DNA of 64,000 bases from Bactericera cockerelli (lineage: Eukaryota; Arthropoda; Insecta; Hemiptera; Triozidae). Shown here piece by piece: positions 27,401 through 36,958 of this stretch. The notes below the pieces were generated by a model, which was given only the letters and a program-made list of their open reading frames with translations, was not told the origin of the DNA and made no database searches. The stretch lies in NCBI GenBank assembly GCA_024516035.1, contig CM044967.1:19442810-19506809 (forward strand), written 5' to 3'. The translations under genes were made by a program, and so were the position numbers. Positions within the stretch are counted from its first letter, which is position 1. Each line of letters begins with the position of its first letter.

Positions 27401-27939
27401 AGTGTGCTAAAAAAAACACCAAGAAATCTTTTAGTTTAATCAAAAATGATTTCAAATTAATGTCAATGATTTCTTAATAGGTCAATGATTTCTCAACATG
27501 CTTTGGTTAATTCCTGAGATAATAAAGGAAACTTATAGAAAGATGTTACAGTAGTTGCACAATTTCCTCATCAATTATATCAGCTTGTTAAAGAGCTGAA
27601 ATCCAAATGAACGACAAAAAGCTAGAACATTTGCCTTCCAGTTTATAGTTCTAAGTATGATCTTAGCTAAAATTCATTGTCAACTTTTTACGCAATTAAA
27701 AACTTGAAAAGTTGAGTGAAGGTCAGAATTAATACGAATCTATAATAGGAAGGGCAGAGGTTGTTCTTTTGGATTGATCCCTAATGCAATTAAGAATATT
27801 CCTAGGTCAAAAAGAGAATTATTGTAACACTAAGTACTGATAACTTTAATACTTACTCTGTGTTAACGTTTGTGGTGAGAGAAACAATCATTATTATGAG
27901 AGAAACTATCTGAACCGTTTTGAGGAGCCAATCTGTCAT
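15499..27939 (-). CDS. Anion-selective Cys-loop ligand-gated channel with inserted N-terminal exon (9 coding exons)
   Basis: Exons in transcript order: 27939-27857 (ATG, signal peptide), 26799-26173, 22059-21867, 21007-20781, 20165-20083, 19569-19435, 17945-17769, 17253-17048, 15666-15499 (TGA). All phases match, giving 632 residues, or 423 if the 627-nt second exon is skipped. In the long form the Cys-loop is Cys384-Cys398 with 13 residues between. A second loop-C pair is Cys443/Cys454, as in glycine/GluCl/HisCl-type receptors. TM1 is about 467-487, PAR anion-selectivity residues are 495-497 ahead of TM2, TM3 is about 528-550, then a short cytoplasmic loop and TM4 at the C-terminus (607-632). 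N-glycosylation motifs NMT, NYT and NFT are present. Known family: pentameric plasma-membrane chloride channels. [13 protein letters not shown] and [13 protein letters not shown] resemble my recollection of the insect CG12344/pHCl-like group; the ligand is not predictable. Oddities: the 209-residue insert, and a weak donor (G|GTTTGG) after exon 6. Confidence 0.93.
15730..15968 (-). mobile_element. Short non-autonomous Helitron-like element
   Basis: Read on the minus strand it starts TCTCTATATATAAAAC and ends CAAACGGCTAG, inserted between A (15969) and T (15729). A hairpin CCCGT-TGCAAAGC-ACGGG lies just upstream of the terminal CTAG. TC start, hairpin plus CTRR end and A/T insertion are the standard Helitron signature. 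No coding capacity. Confidence 0.75.
16205..16345 (+). mobile_element. AGGGCC-type MITE (group G), diverged copy
   Basis: It contains TTATGAAACAGGAT at its left side, the internal block CATAGCCCGAGTTGAGAGAC, and an outward ACTGTTCTATAATTTGGTCC end. These match the better copy at 32544-32690. Confidence 0.6.
16641..16812 (+). mobile_element. SINE, group F (tRNA-derived)
   Basis: The head has a pol III A box (GTGGCTCAGTGGTTAAG) and B box (GGGTTCGAATCCC), followed by a body containing GACCGAGTTTTTCCGTTTCC and ATGGCATGGATGCAAAGGTA. The head cannot be a functional tRNA because no proper acceptor pairing closes it. An inverted second copy lies at 18000-18117. Confidence 0.8.
16867..17021 (+). mobile_element. 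SINE, group A (tRNA-derived), full copy
   Basis: The head is CCGACCTCAGTAGCTCGATC...AAGGCGG with B box GGTTCAAGTCCC. The body reads TTTCAGCGTAGATTTA and AGTGATTAACACAAA, with an oligo-A tail. This is the most frequent SINE head in the window. It sits in an intron of the channel gene, head-to-tail behind the group F SINE. Confidence 0.85.
17570..17742 (-). mobile_element. SINE, group D
   Basis: Minus-strand copy. The plus strand shows CATTATTCCAGCAGTAAGCC, AAATCCCAAATGGGAGTATA, ACTTGTCATG, the B box complement GGTTTCGAACCC, and the A-box end CCACTGAGCTACCGGGAC. It lies only about 27 bp from the donor of channel exon 7. Confidence 0.85.
18000..18117 (-). mobile_element. SINE, group F, inverted copy
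   Basis: Reverse complement of the head and first body part of the copy at 16641. The B-box complement GGGATTCGAACC and A-box complement ACCATTGAGCCACGGAGGTC are visible. It is truncated within the body. Confidence 0.8.
18138..18704 (+). mobile_element. Helitron-like element, plus orientation
   Basis: It starts in a TATACTTATAAAAAC stretch, carries the ACGGCCATGCCTT motif twice (about 18484 and 18639), and ends GTACGGGTAAACAGCTAG next to T, with AGCTGT/ACAGCT able to form a terminal hairpin. The same motif appears, inverted, in the short copy at 15730-15968. Ends are less certain than for that copy. Confidence 0.5.
19850..20045 (-). mobile_element. LINE 3' end fragment (GGCAATA-type)
   Basis: TTTATTGGACAACAGACATA begins the block and CATATGGCAATATCTTCCAC closes it. 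The same tail block recurs at 22150, 31380, 34815, 35020 and 50790 in both orientations, usually with GGTTGGGTGGAAGAGATTGC on its sense strand and an AATAAA plus TAA-repeat end. That end form is typical of LINE 3' UTRs; the clade is not assigned here. Confidence 0.6.
21202..21251. repeat. Near-perfect short hairpin
   Basis: CAGCATCC pairs with GGATGCTG and TTGGCAGTCAAGGA pairs exactly with TCCTTGACTGCCAA around a CAAT loop, giving 22 paired bases with a 2-nt bulge. It lies in a channel intron next to a tandem repeat. Confidence 0.85.
21265..21475. repeat. 24-25 bp tandem repeat, about 8 copies
   Basis: Units have the form ATTACAAGCAAAATGGTTCA with variants (GATTCATATC, GGTTCACATC). They form a minisatellite in the intron between channel exons 3 and 4. 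Confidence 0.9.
22150..22335 (-). mobile_element. LINE 3' end fragment
   Basis: Same family as 19850-20045: AACTCTTTATTAGTAGAACA at the start and GGGCGGGATTATTGCCTATG toward the other end. Non-coding and truncated. It lies in intron 2 of the channel gene. Confidence 0.6.
23337..26062. mobile_element. 2.7-kb element with CCCAGACGGCACA inverted termini
   Basis: CCCAGACGGCACA at 23337 is exactly complementary to the end at 26062 (TGTGCCGTCTGGG). Subterminal repeats of CCTTGTAAAAATAAGCTTTA type occur at about 23383 and 23442 on the left and 25901, 25975 and 26007 on the right. The interior holds several repeat fragments including AGGTTAATGTGGGTAGCTGG blocks, and no intact ORF. The flanks share only CT, so the target duplication is unclear. 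It lies within intron 2 of the channel gene. Confidence 0.6.
26173..26799 (-). CDS. In-frame 627-nt exon of the channel gene (novel extracellular segment)
   Basis: The frame is open from the acceptor (ATTTTTTCAG|G at 26800) to a strong donor (AAGGC|GTGAGTG). Length is exactly 209 codons. It joins the signal-peptide exon (ends GA) to give Glu, and the next exon (starts A) to give Ala; skipping it also keeps frame (GA+A). The encoded segment has six cysteines including a CHGEC pair near its start, one N-glycosylation motif (NVS), alternating hydrophobic stretches such as NQFVVVIDW, and no clear membrane span. It would sit between signal peptide and ligand-binding domain. I do not recognise the fold. 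An independent intronic gene is less likely because both ends are splice sites and the apparent stop lies inside the donor. Confidence 0.8.
26800..27856. other. First intron of channel gene
   Basis: AT-rich, no coding sequence, and no repeat recognised with confidence. Confidence 0.5.
27857..27939 (-). CDS. Signal-peptide exon of the channel gene
   Basis: ATG at 27939 opens a 28-residue segment: MTDWLLK followed by a hydrophobic core ([13 protein letters not shown]) and TTNVNTE. The exon ends with GA before GTAAGT. It fits a cleavable signal peptide as required for a Cys-loop subunit. A longer in-frame Met exists at 28035, but that extension is basic and would bury the signal core, so 27939 is preferred. 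Confidence 0.8.
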
Positions 27940-28975
27940 TACAAGTCGGGTTGAAACATTGAAAACAATTCGTCTTTTCGAACTTAATCTGATATATCCA
28001 AGAACTGAACTGAATTTCGGTGGTTTCAATTTCACTTTATTTTCAAACTTAAATCTTTTCGATTTTATTTTTTTGTGTGTTTCCTTGTCGCCGGAACGCT
28101 ATCCCTTTCGAGTTGAACATAACTATAATGTTCTCTGTCCCTGGCGTTTTAATAATAGGATTTTCCACCTCTATCACGGGAGCATGCTCGGGGCGTTGCT
28201 CTTTGCTTGCTCAATTTTTATTGACGTGCGATACTTCCAAAATTTGTGGGCTGAAATCAATGGAATAGTAGGATTGAAAATTTCGAGTCAGTTCTTGAAT
28301 TTTCCTATTTGAAAGAATACGGAAAGTAATGATGTATGTTTGAACTTCGACTCAAGTAGCTAATCAAAAAGGTCCATCAATTTTGTAATTCACAACCTAG
28401 CGTAGAAAAAAAACCAATGTAAAGTAGACCAATTTTGATCATAGCTTCGTTCAGACATAGTAAGATTATACAATACACATCGATAAGTCTTCCCTATCTG
28501 GGGGTTTTGATATTACTTTTTAGTCTTTTAATCATTTATGAGTATTATTCATCTCCGAGTGAGGTACTGTATTACAAGTGTACCTACATAATATATGCGC
28601 ATGTTCATGTAAGGTACTGAACATACATCCTTATGTTGATGTGAGGTACTACACATATATTCGCATGTTGATGTAAGGATTGTAAAGGAACTATCCCATA
28701 CATTAATTACAGCATTCTGGTGTTTGGCTTAGATGCTCGGAATACCTATGTAAAAGTTTTCGGTGGATCAGTCAGTCCAAACAGAAAAGTGAGAAGTTGT
28801 ACTAGATTTACATCACCATCAGAACACACCTGGATACGGCCGAATGTCTCATTCGTGCAGGATACCAACACCAATGGCACTGAAGTTGTACGTATTGGAC
28901 CTTAGGACCTTCTGCCTATTAACTGAATTGAAGGGTTTGAGTCAAAAAAGATTTTCTAATAGCTGGCTAACATTT

Positions 28976-29131
28976 CAGAAAGCACTCTCACTCTCATAAT
29001 ACCCAAATCTCCCTTTCAACCGTCACACAACACACTCTGATTGGTTAATTTGAACGCAATAATTAATCAGAGTGCGTTGTGTGACTGTTGAAAGGGAGAT
29101 TTGGGGATTATGAGAGTGAGAGTGCTTTCTG
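28976..29131. mobile_element. Foldback MITE, complete copy (156 bp)
   Basis: The arms start CAGAAAGCACTCTCACTCTC and end in the reverse complement. The inverted arms extend almost to the centre (CACTCTGATTGGTTAATTTG / AATTAATCAGAGTG), so the whole element can fold on itself. A second, truncated copy lies at 53299-53410. Confidence 0.85.
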
Positions 29132-29221
29132 ATACGAGGGTCAGGTATCTACGTTAAAAAAACTGTTTTTTTGTATCTAGAGTAGGATGTAGGTACGATT
29201 TATCCAATAATAGGTACTGAA

Positions 29222-29350
29222 GTCACAAAAGCTCAATTGTCAAGGCGGACTTCTAACTTGGAGGTCGATGGTTCGAATTCCAATCATAGCGAATCTCAGG
29301 CGGTTTTGATGAATTGAAACAACTTTAGTGACCAACAAAAATATGATAAC
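29222..29350 (+). mobile_element. SINE, group A, degenerate copy
   Basis: AAGGCGGACTTCTAACTTGG and TCGATGGTTCGAATTCC match the group A head. The body is diverged but ends with AACAAAAATATGATAACC. Confidence 0.6.
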
Positions 29351-29667
29351 CTTTTCCAAACATTTAACCTGTTCTATGTCATTCTATTTCCTATTATTAT
29401 AACCTTTACTCTGCGTGTCGAAGGAAAAGGTGACCGATTACAAAACTTTCTATTAAATCTACGCGTTATTGTATCGCTAACAGAAAATAACAAAATTGAC
29501 CTCTTGATTTCATTGAACTTTAGAAAATAATATTGGGGGAAAACATACAAACATGGTAAAACTAGCGAGCGTAAACTGAAACTTGATAGGCGAGTGAAAT
29601 GATTGCTTCCTCAGTGATGGCCGTATCGGAGGAGACGTGAGAATACGAAACGTAGTAGTTTATGTCG

Positions 29668-29792
29668 TGCAATGGTGGTCAAGTGGTCAAGTCGGTAGTC
29701 TGGTAATCCATGTAGCGTAGGGATCCGTTGGTTTGAATCCCACCCAATGTATGAATATTGTTGTAATGAAATTGATTGCTCCTAAAATAGAA
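29668..29792 (+). mobile_element. SINE, group B, head
   Basis: The tRNA-like head reads TGGTCAAGTGGTCAAGTCGG and TCTGGTAATCCATGTAGCG, with a B box GGTTTGAATCCCACCC. The group B body is replaced by other sequence after about 29790. Confidence 0.7.
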
Positions 29793-29849
29793 GAAATTCC
29801 AGCAAGTTTTCCTTAATTTATTTGAGTTTGTAACTGTAACCAAATAATA

Positions 29850-30264
29850 CAGTCCAACCTAGATATAAGAGGAGCATACGTGCAAAAATGAACATCTCCA
29901 GAAATATGAATTTTCAGTATGAAGGAAAAACTGATATTATGAAAAGTAAAACAATATATGTAGAAACAAGCATGGATCTGTTCAGATTTGACTGATACGG
30001 TCGTTTTGAAAACGCAATTACTATGGGATGTGATCGAGTAAGATGGTTTATTGTTTAATTTTTGAATTCCGCTCAGTATAAACTGTTAGAATCAATTCCT
30101 AACTCCATTTTTGTATTTTTGGAGATATCCATTTTTGCACGTATGCTCCTCAAGAGAACTCAAGGGACCGGAAATTTTTTCTTTTATAAATAGTTTTTTT
30201 CCCTCATTCTTTTAGAGATGTGAATTTGACCTGAAAATTGTTCTCTTATATCCAGGTTTGACTG
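29850..30264. mobile_element. Pogo/Tigger-like MITE (415 bp)
   Basis: It begins CAGTCCAACCTAGATATAAG and ends TATATCCAGGTTTGACTG, flanked on both sides by TA. CAGTCGAACCTGGATATAA-type ends with a TA duplication are characteristic of pogo/Tigger-derived MITEs (family knowledge). No transposase is encoded. Confidence 0.8.
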
Positions 30265-30739
30265 TAATAAGACTTTTGCGGGTTAGGTGGTAGAAAATGC
30301 TTTGAACATTAACCTCGCCTGATGGTTGCTTACAACTGAAAGTGGTTATCTCCAACCTCGTGGTCCAGAGATTTTGAGTTCGATCCTCGGTTTGAGCAGA
30401 TTTTACTCACAAAAAATCTCTTACTTACTAAGTAAAGAACACTTCAGACGCAGCACCCCCAGATGAAAAAGAGAGGATTTTCACAGGTTCTAGCTCGTAC
30501 ACAATGAAAATTATCACAAATTTCTAGAATAATTCATCCATAATTAGTATGATTGGCATGGTAAACAAACTCAAACTCTTTAGATAACTGAAAGAGCGGC
30601 TAAAATGGGATTTATAGAAATCTCATTTTAGTCAGTTCATGTGACAGCACCCCTAAAACATTTTCCCACCGGCCGCGCCTGTTTAGACATAAGGTCGCCA
30701 TTGCCAACACTACCCAGGCTGTTTAGTTTAATAATAATA

Positions 30740-31025
30740 ATAACAATGTGTTTCTTTGTGTTATTTATTATATCACAATTTTTAGTGGGTAGCGCAGAAT
30801 TATAGGACTTTTCCATATCTTTTAATATCCTAATATCTTATTTTTGCCTATAATTCCGCCACTGGTCGCTGCTCACATTAAAGCAGCTACTCATTTTGCC
30901 TTACGAGGTATGAACAGTGAACACCCAAGAAGAGAACAGAAAAATCCTGACCCGCTGGGGATCGAACCCAGGTCATCGTGCGTGCAGTGCCTAGCGTGCT
31001 AACTCACTCGCCCACTGTGACTTCC
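30740..31025 (-). mobile_element. SINE, group C
   Basis: Minus-strand full-length copy. The plus strand runs from TTTTTAGTGGGTAGCGCAGA through CCGCCACTGGTCGCTGCTCA to the B-box complement GGGATCGAACCC and the head end CTAACTCACTCGCCCACTGT. Confidence 0.85.
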
Positions 31026-31205
31026 GTAAAGGTTAATGTAGGTACAAGTATCATTACCACATTACCAGCGATTGGAGAGTAATATCCCCGTATAATAATA
31101 ATAATAAATCATTTGTTTAATTGTTATTTTTTTTTTTGTATACAGAAGACCCACCCTAAGCCATTTTTACGATTATTTGGCTTCTAAGATAGAAACTCGA
31201 AACCC

Positions 31206-31600
31206 TTAAACCAAAATTCGATCTGGGCGTCCATATAATCCTTCCACCACCGTGCATGAAAATTCTGGACAGCTCCCATCCGATGAGGCCTCTAGGTCGA
31301 AACAACTGTCCTGGGATGTCGGGAGCTCAGAGAACCCTAGATTCAGTATAGGTACAATTAATGTGTATAGAGTTGGGCGTAAAAGCACAAGTAAGGGTTG
31401 GGTGGAAGAGATTGTCGCAGGCAATAACCCTGCCCTTTAGTTAGGACATTAGTACTATTTTCTTCTGTATTATTTTATTATTATTTTTCAAACTATTTCA
31501 TCATTTATTAATTTTCAAACTATTTTATCATCTATTCATTTTCAAACAATTTTATACTGTAAATATTGTTTCTAATAAAGCTTGATATAATAATAAGAAG
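31206..31600 (+). mobile_element. LINE 3' end fragment
   Basis: It contains the shared GGGTTGGGTGGAAGAGATTG block, then GCAATAACCCTGCCCTTTAG, an AATAAAGCTTGAT signal and a TAA-repeat tail. A 62-codon open frame inside it appears fortuitous or a remnant of the 3' UTR. Confidence 0.65.
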
Positions 31601-32329
31601 TAATCTAGAATCCTGTCATGAAAGTTTAAAAAATAGAACAGAACAGATTTTTTATTTTGATGAGACTAATCGTCCTAATCAATAATAAACCTACGCATTA
31701 CGTAATAATTCTATGTTCAACATTGACAATATAGCACGCTCGTTTTGTTTGCTGGCGTTTCCTAACAAGGAGGGATGGGGGACTGTGGTTTGCCTAAAAA
31801 CCCGAATTCTGACACAATATTTATTATTATTATCTGACCTGGTTGCAGGGTTTTACAATTAACACCGCTACCTCATTAGATCTATTGTGACCAGTTGATT
31901 CTATTCGGTTTTAACCTCCTGATTTGAGATAGATAGTCAGGAGGGGGTTTTACTCTCCATTTTCTTGGTAATCGTACCAGCTACCCACTGTTACTGACCC
32001 CGGCAGTCCTAGTCTCTTTTAGGGGTGGAACGACTAAGAACACAAGTTAGTGGAATCCTTGCCAATGATGCGGTTCTATAAATTTAATATAGATTTCAAA
32101 GAAAGTTCCAACAAGCGCCTTAGTGTTTGAGAAAAGAAATGAGTGTAAATAAAAAGAATTAAATAATTCTTGTACCTTGAATTTATTTATTTAATTTAAT
32201 TTAATTTAAACCCGTTATTTTACCAGTATAGGCGTGATACATGTTATAATGAGGTTAAAATCCCAAGTCTGTGAGAGTAAAGGGACTCTTATTAGTCTTA
32301 TTCTTGCACAATAAACAGAGTATTGTATT

Positions 32330-32425
32330 GTAAATGGAAGGATAACTTGTCATGTCCCGGTTGGGTTTCGAGCCTGCGACCTCTGGATTGCCGGACCGAC
32401 GCCTTGACCACTCAGCTACCGGGGT
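32330..32425 (-). mobile_element. SINE, group D, head and junction
   Basis: The plus strand shows GATAACTTGTCATGTCCCGG, the B-box complement GGGTTTCGAGCC and the A-box complement ACCACTCAGCTACCGGGG. The 3' body is missing. Confidence 0.75.
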
Positions 32426-32543
32426 AAATATGGTCAAAACTAGACATTAGATTATTCAAGGAAAAGGAAAAAGTCGTATAATTCTGCGCTACTCACTAAA
32501 ATTGTGGTATGATATGATAACACAAATAAACACATTTAGGGCC

Positions 32544-32690
32544 ACATTATGAAACAGGATTAAAGTTAAGACAATCTTGACACGCCCTCAAGTTGTAGTT
32601 TACATCAATTACATCCAATCACAGCGCAGTATAGCTCGAGTTAAGAGATAGTGTCCACTTAGATTAAATTTAATCCTGTTTTAATAATAA
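32544..32690. mobile_element. AGGGCC-type MITE (group G), best copy
   Basis: Left end TTATGAAACAGGATTAAAGT and right end TTAATCCTGTTTTAATAAT are inverted copies. The centre carries CCAATCACAGCGCAGTATAG followed by CTCGAGTTAAGAG. This intact copy shows what the copy split at 39256/46622 looked like before insertion. Confidence 0.75.
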
Positions 32691-32699
32691 AAATAACGC

Positions 32700-33100
32700 T
32701 CTTTACTGGAAGGTAACCACGGGGCGAGGTTAATGCTCAAAGTATTTTCTACCACCTAACCCTCAGAGTCTTATTATTATGTGCAAAAAATGTGGTATTG
32801 GTCATTTTGTGGACATTTATAAGCCAAAAATACTCAAAAAATAATAACACTCTTTAGTGGAAGGTAACCATCAAAGCTTCTGCTACCACCTAACCCTTAG
32901 ACTCTTATTATTATGTGGTCACAAACTCAAATTAATGAGGAAAAATGCATGCACTGCGTGAGATTCGAACCAACGGATCCCTACGCTACCTGGATTACCA
33001 GACTATCGGGTTAACCACTTGACTTTTTCCTCATTAATTTGAGTTTGTGACCACATAATAATAAGATTCTGAGGGCTAGGTGGTAGATTTATAATGGACG
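32700..33100 (-). mobile_element. Cluster of SINE group B copies, partly inverted
   Basis: It holds a partial minus copy (32700-32785), an almost complete minus copy (32840-33025, B-box complement GATTCGAACC) and a plus-strand body fragment (33028-33095, CATTAATTTGAGTTTGTGAC) that forms an inverted repeat with the second. The AAGCCAAAAATACTCAAA segment between them also occurs beside the group B copy at 7449. Confidence 0.75.
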
Positions 33101-33454
33101 GTTTATAATTCGGCCCTTATTATTTATTTATTAATTCCCTTCAATGCCTCCCAAACTGTCAAGTCTGAGATTACCTATTGCAGCTGCAGCGATGAAAAGG
33201 AGGAAATAAATCTCAGCTGGTGAAGAAAGACACGCGTCGCTCTCCCCACTTGTCACTTCAGGCGATGATTTGGCCAAAAAATCCAGAACTTAACAAATCA
33301 GTATGAAAAAAGAATAGAAAAAAATGAGAAATTGTACTTACTAATTTTTTTTTTTTTTTGGCATTGGTAGGTAAGGCCATTCCATACAGCCAAAGGGTTA
33401 CTTACTAATTAGAACTTGGGCTGACGCATTAACATTCATTGGTAATGGCTTTCG

Positions 33455-34370
33455 ACTTTATTTATTGGTGTACATCAAATTTACAAATTTGTTTACACAA
33501 GTCAAATACAGATACAGAAATGGGGTAGAGGAAGAAAAAGACATAATAGAATTTAAGAAGTAACAAACTAAGTAAATTGTGAGTTAGACCATATCACTCA
33601 AGCTGCAACTCACAAATTCTTCTGAGGAATAAAAAGCCTGCTTTTTAAGAAAATTAGTGATACATGTTTTAAATAACTTTAGTGGCAAGTCCCTGATATG
33701 TGGGGGCAATTTGTTGAACAATATAATAGCATGATAATTGGGACCATTTCGAGCTGCATTAACACGATGATTATTAATGACTAAGTTATTTCTATGCCTC
33801 GTATTATGAGAGTGGACATATTCAAATGAAGTATATTGGTCCCTATGCTTCTTTAAATGGGTTAGACACTGTATAATGAACATGCATGGGAGTGTTAAAA
33901 TTTCCATTCTTATAAAAGTTGGTTTGGCATGTTCATTATATGGCAGTCTACCCAGAATACGGATTGCTTTTTTCTGTAGAATGAATAATTTTTGGCTGTA
34001 AGTGGTATGGCCCCAGAGAAGCAATCCGTATGATAGTAAGGAATGAAATAAACCATAATATGCATTTTTCAATACAGTGGGAGAAACTTGATTTTTTAAT
34101 TGGTGAAGTAAAAACAATCGACTATTTAACTTGCCCGCGACATGATCAATGTGGGCATGCCACTTTAGCTGGGGATCAATAAAAAATCCTAAAAGTTTTA
34201 CACTAGCAGGGTTTAAAGGGAAGTTTATTCGACGTAAACTAAAAACAATTTCCTGTGTCTTTGTGCGATAAGTTACTTTAAACAGATAAGTTATACCAGT
34301 CATGTCAGGCCGAAAGACAATAACCCAAATCATTGACGCCATTCACAGGGTTAGCGTTAGGAAGGACATC
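33455..34370 (-). mobile_element. 5'-truncated LINE (CR1/Jockey type)
   Basis: The element carries the C-terminal reverse transcriptase ORF at 33584-34342, a short 3' UTR beginning after 33584 and ending near the TTTATTTATTG at about 33459. The 5' part including endonuclease and catalytic RT motifs is absent, as usual for LINE insertions truncated during reverse transcription. Confidence 0.8.
33584..34342 (-). pseudogene. C-terminal part of a non-LTR retrotransposon reverse transcriptase
   Basis: 252 codons without an internal stop. After about 45 residues comes KLLGFFIDPQLKWHAHID, then a long alpha-helical region (LLHQLKNQ, LSYGLLLWGHT, LQKKAIRIL) and the HNTRHRNNL segment. This order is what follows the RT palm in CR1/Jockey-type LINE ORF2 proteins. 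The catalytic FADD-type motif and endonuclease are not present, so the protein cannot be active. The annotated Met is simply the first in frame. Confidence 0.85.
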
Positions 34371-34804
34371 TAGGCTCTCAGAGGACAACTCAATATTATA
34401 CCCTTGATTAATTTAACTACATAAATATATATTTTAAGCACTAGAATTATTTAATTCTTATTATTATCACTCATTTCTTTCTTTAAACACTAAGGCGCTT
34501 GTTGGAACTTTGTTAACGGTTCGAACTCGATATTTATAGATTCGTATTATTGGCAAGGATTCCGCTAACTTGTGTTCTTAGTCCTTTCACCCCGAAAAGA
34601 GACTAGGACTACCGGGGTCGGTAACAAATGCTAAAGTGGGAGTGCCAGAACCAACCAACCTGGCAACCTCAACCATGAGGAAGAGGTTGAACAATGCCAA
34701 CCCCAAGTAGTTTTGGGAAAAGGCAAAGTGAAAGAGGACAGAAAAGCAGTTAAATAAAAAATTGGATCAGTAAAATCAGTATAAACAAATAGGATAAAAA
34801 TTCC

Positions 34805-35005
34805 ATTCAATTCAAAAGGGTTGGGTGGAAGAGATTGCCATTGACAATAACCCCGCCCCTTAAGTCATATGTTTATATATATTTTTCTATTCTTTCTCCT
34901 TTTTATTGTATATATTGTTTCCATTTTTTAATTGTTATAGTAATTATTTGTACTGAGAACATATGTCTTTTCATATCTAATAAAGTGTTTAATAATAATA
35001 ACAAA
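34805..35005 (+). mobile_element. LINE 3' end fragment
   Basis: GGGTTGGGTGGAAGAGATTG, then ACAATAACCCCGCCCCTTAA, ending in TAATAAAGTGTTTAATAATA. Same tail family as 31206-31600. Confidence 0.65.
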
Positions 35006-35019
35006 AGTACGTTTTTATT

Positions 35020-35150
35020 GAATTAAGAAAATTGTTACAACGGGATAACAAGAAATGACAAACAAATTAGGATAGCAATCCGATCCTAAAGGGATAATGG
35101 GCGTGTTTATTGCCCGAGGCAGTCTCTTTCACCCAACCCTAATTGTTATT
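35020..35150 (-). mobile_element. LINE 3' end fragment, inverted
   Basis: GTTTTTATTGAATTAAG at one end and GCCCGAGGCAGTCTCTTTCA near the other. It lies tail to tail with the preceding plus-strand fragment. Confidence 0.55.
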
Positions 35151-35357
35151 ACCGTCTGTCAAGAGCCACTTTGACTGGCCGTGACAGTTAAAGTAGCGTG
35201 CGTAATGTATGTTTTATTTTCTTTGCATAAATACTCCCCCCTGCCACGCGCGCGACCTTTTGAAAAGTTCTACACAGCTGAAAAGTGGAGGAAAATCAAC
35301 GAGAGAGCCACGTGGGCACTTGTTTTTGTCACTCGCAGATATTGTGGGATTAACTGG

Positions 35358-35407
35358 TGCACACACACACGCACACACACACACGCACACACACACACAC
35401 ACACACA
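35358..35407. repeat. CA microsatellite
   Basis: About 24 CA units with a few CG interruptions. Confidence 0.95.
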
Positions 35408-35699
35408 TACTAACAAACTAACCTCAAAATTGGATTTCCTCTCCAGAAATCACTTCTAAATTTTTCCGATTCTTCTCGTTTGTTTACATATATTTTAAAC
35501 TAGAGGAGATTCTTTCGTCATGGGAATAATATTGTTACATCATATGAGGCATGACAAAATGATGTGACCATGCCTTATGTGATTATTTACCGGCTCTAAT
35601 TGTGAATTTATATTAGTAAATAAACCAACCTTTTTTTATGATGTGTGAAAAATTTCCAGGGAAACTTCTAACCAAAGTAACAATGAATGAAAAACACTA

Positions 35700-35912
35700 A
35701 TAATATCGCCTTATTTATACTGCCCGATTAGGACTAATGAGTCCCATTAATCCAGCAGTATGTACAAGACAAGACGTATTATTAAATTATTATGTTGCCA
35801 AAATCCCAAATGGGAGGAATCGGGAAGATAACTTGTCATGTCGGGCTGGGTTTCGAACCGAAACCTGTAGATTACTAGACAGACGCCTTGACCACTAAGC
35901 TACCGGGTATTA
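35700..35912 (-). mobile_element. SINE, group D, full copy
   Basis: The plus strand begins with the body's 3' end (AATATCGCCTTATTTATACT), passes AAATCCCAAATGGGAGGAAT and ACTTGTCATG, and ends with the B-box complement GGGTTTCGAACC and TTGACCACTAAGCTACCGGG. Confidence 0.85.
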
Positions 35913-36810
35913 TAAGTATTATAACATTACCTATTGTTTACAATTTTTCTTTAAAATGCTCTAATTTACGTAATCAAAATCTTTACCCACACTGAATTAA
36001 CACCCAACGTAATCAGCCCAGCCTGGAAAAAATCCGTGAAAAACTTACACAAGAGCGAACCATGTATGTGAGAAAAAAAAAGAGTAAATAGACATATTCT
36101 AAATAGGTATAAAAAATGCAAACAAAAGTCTAAACTATGTGAACATATAAGTAAAGAAAAAAAGCAAACATAAAAAAAAAAGATTTAAATCATATTGTTG
36201 CGGTTCTGTCCTTGTTTGTACACTCGAGAATGAGAGCAGGAGTAGGGGGAGAGGGGGGGGGGGGGGCACATCATAAAAGATTACAATAGTCCTCGGGGTT
36301 GAACACGTGACTTCCAGGTTAAACTGCGGCACGAACCACGGGCCTTTGCTCGATGCATTGAAACATATAATTTGATAATTTTTCGCGTCGATGGGAACTA
36401 ATTATTCACTCGTTGAGGGTTCACGCGACAAACAGTCGCACGGTGAACAAGGGCGGTGAGATTGTTCGGACGATGAAAAGGAACGAATGATCGCAAAACT
36501 ACCCATTAATTATTTCACTGACTTGCAAGAGAGCTGACTAATTATTTTGGAACGAACGGTCGCCTTTTGACGCACATGAGATGGCGATATCTCCAGTGAA
36601 ATTGTCGGTAAAAAGCGTGTTTCCAGAGAAAGCTTAAAGAAGCTAGTTAAACTACCTTTACAATACTTATTTCACTGACTTGCATGAGAGCTGACTAATT
36701 ATTTTGCTTGGGACGGTTGACTTTTACTGTAAAAGTCAACGCGATCTTTCCAGTGAAAATGTTAGTATCTTTAAGCTATAGTTAAAATATATCTAAACTA
36801 CTTATTTAAC

Positions 36811-36958
36811 CGTTCTCAGTAGCTTGATCGATAAGCCGGCGGACTTGTAACCTGGAGGTCGGTGGTTCACGACCCGATTTCAGCGTAGATTTAGTAAAGC
36901 AGAGTTGAGTAGTTGTGATATCACGAAAGTGATTAACACAAATATGATAACTAAACTT
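36811..36958 (+). mobile_element. SINE, group A
   Basis: Head TCTCAGTAGCTTGATCGATA, body TTTCAGCGTAGATTTAGTAA, end GTGATTAACACAAATATGAT. The B box is degraded (GGTTCACGACCC). Confidence 0.8.

Larger units (their letters stand above)
31986..34628. mobile_element. Region bounded by about 180-bp inverted repeats
   Basis: The segment from ACTGACCCCGGCAGTCCTAG (31986-32168) is repeated inverted at 34440-34628. Both arms contain AACACAAGTTAGYGGAATCC and TTCCAACAAGCGCCTTAG on the arm-sense strand. The enclosed 2.3 kb holds SINEs and a truncated LINE. It may be one long-TIR DNA element or two opposed copies of the same repeat; no target duplication was identified. Confidence 0.5.

Noticed and set aside
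27920..28312. 130-codon plus-strand frame
   Set aside because: It is antisense to the channel's signal-peptide exon and upstream region and shows no coding character.
31206..31440. Two opposing 60-70 codon frames
   Set aside because: They coincide with a LINE 3' UTR block repeated elsewhere in the window without the frames being kept.
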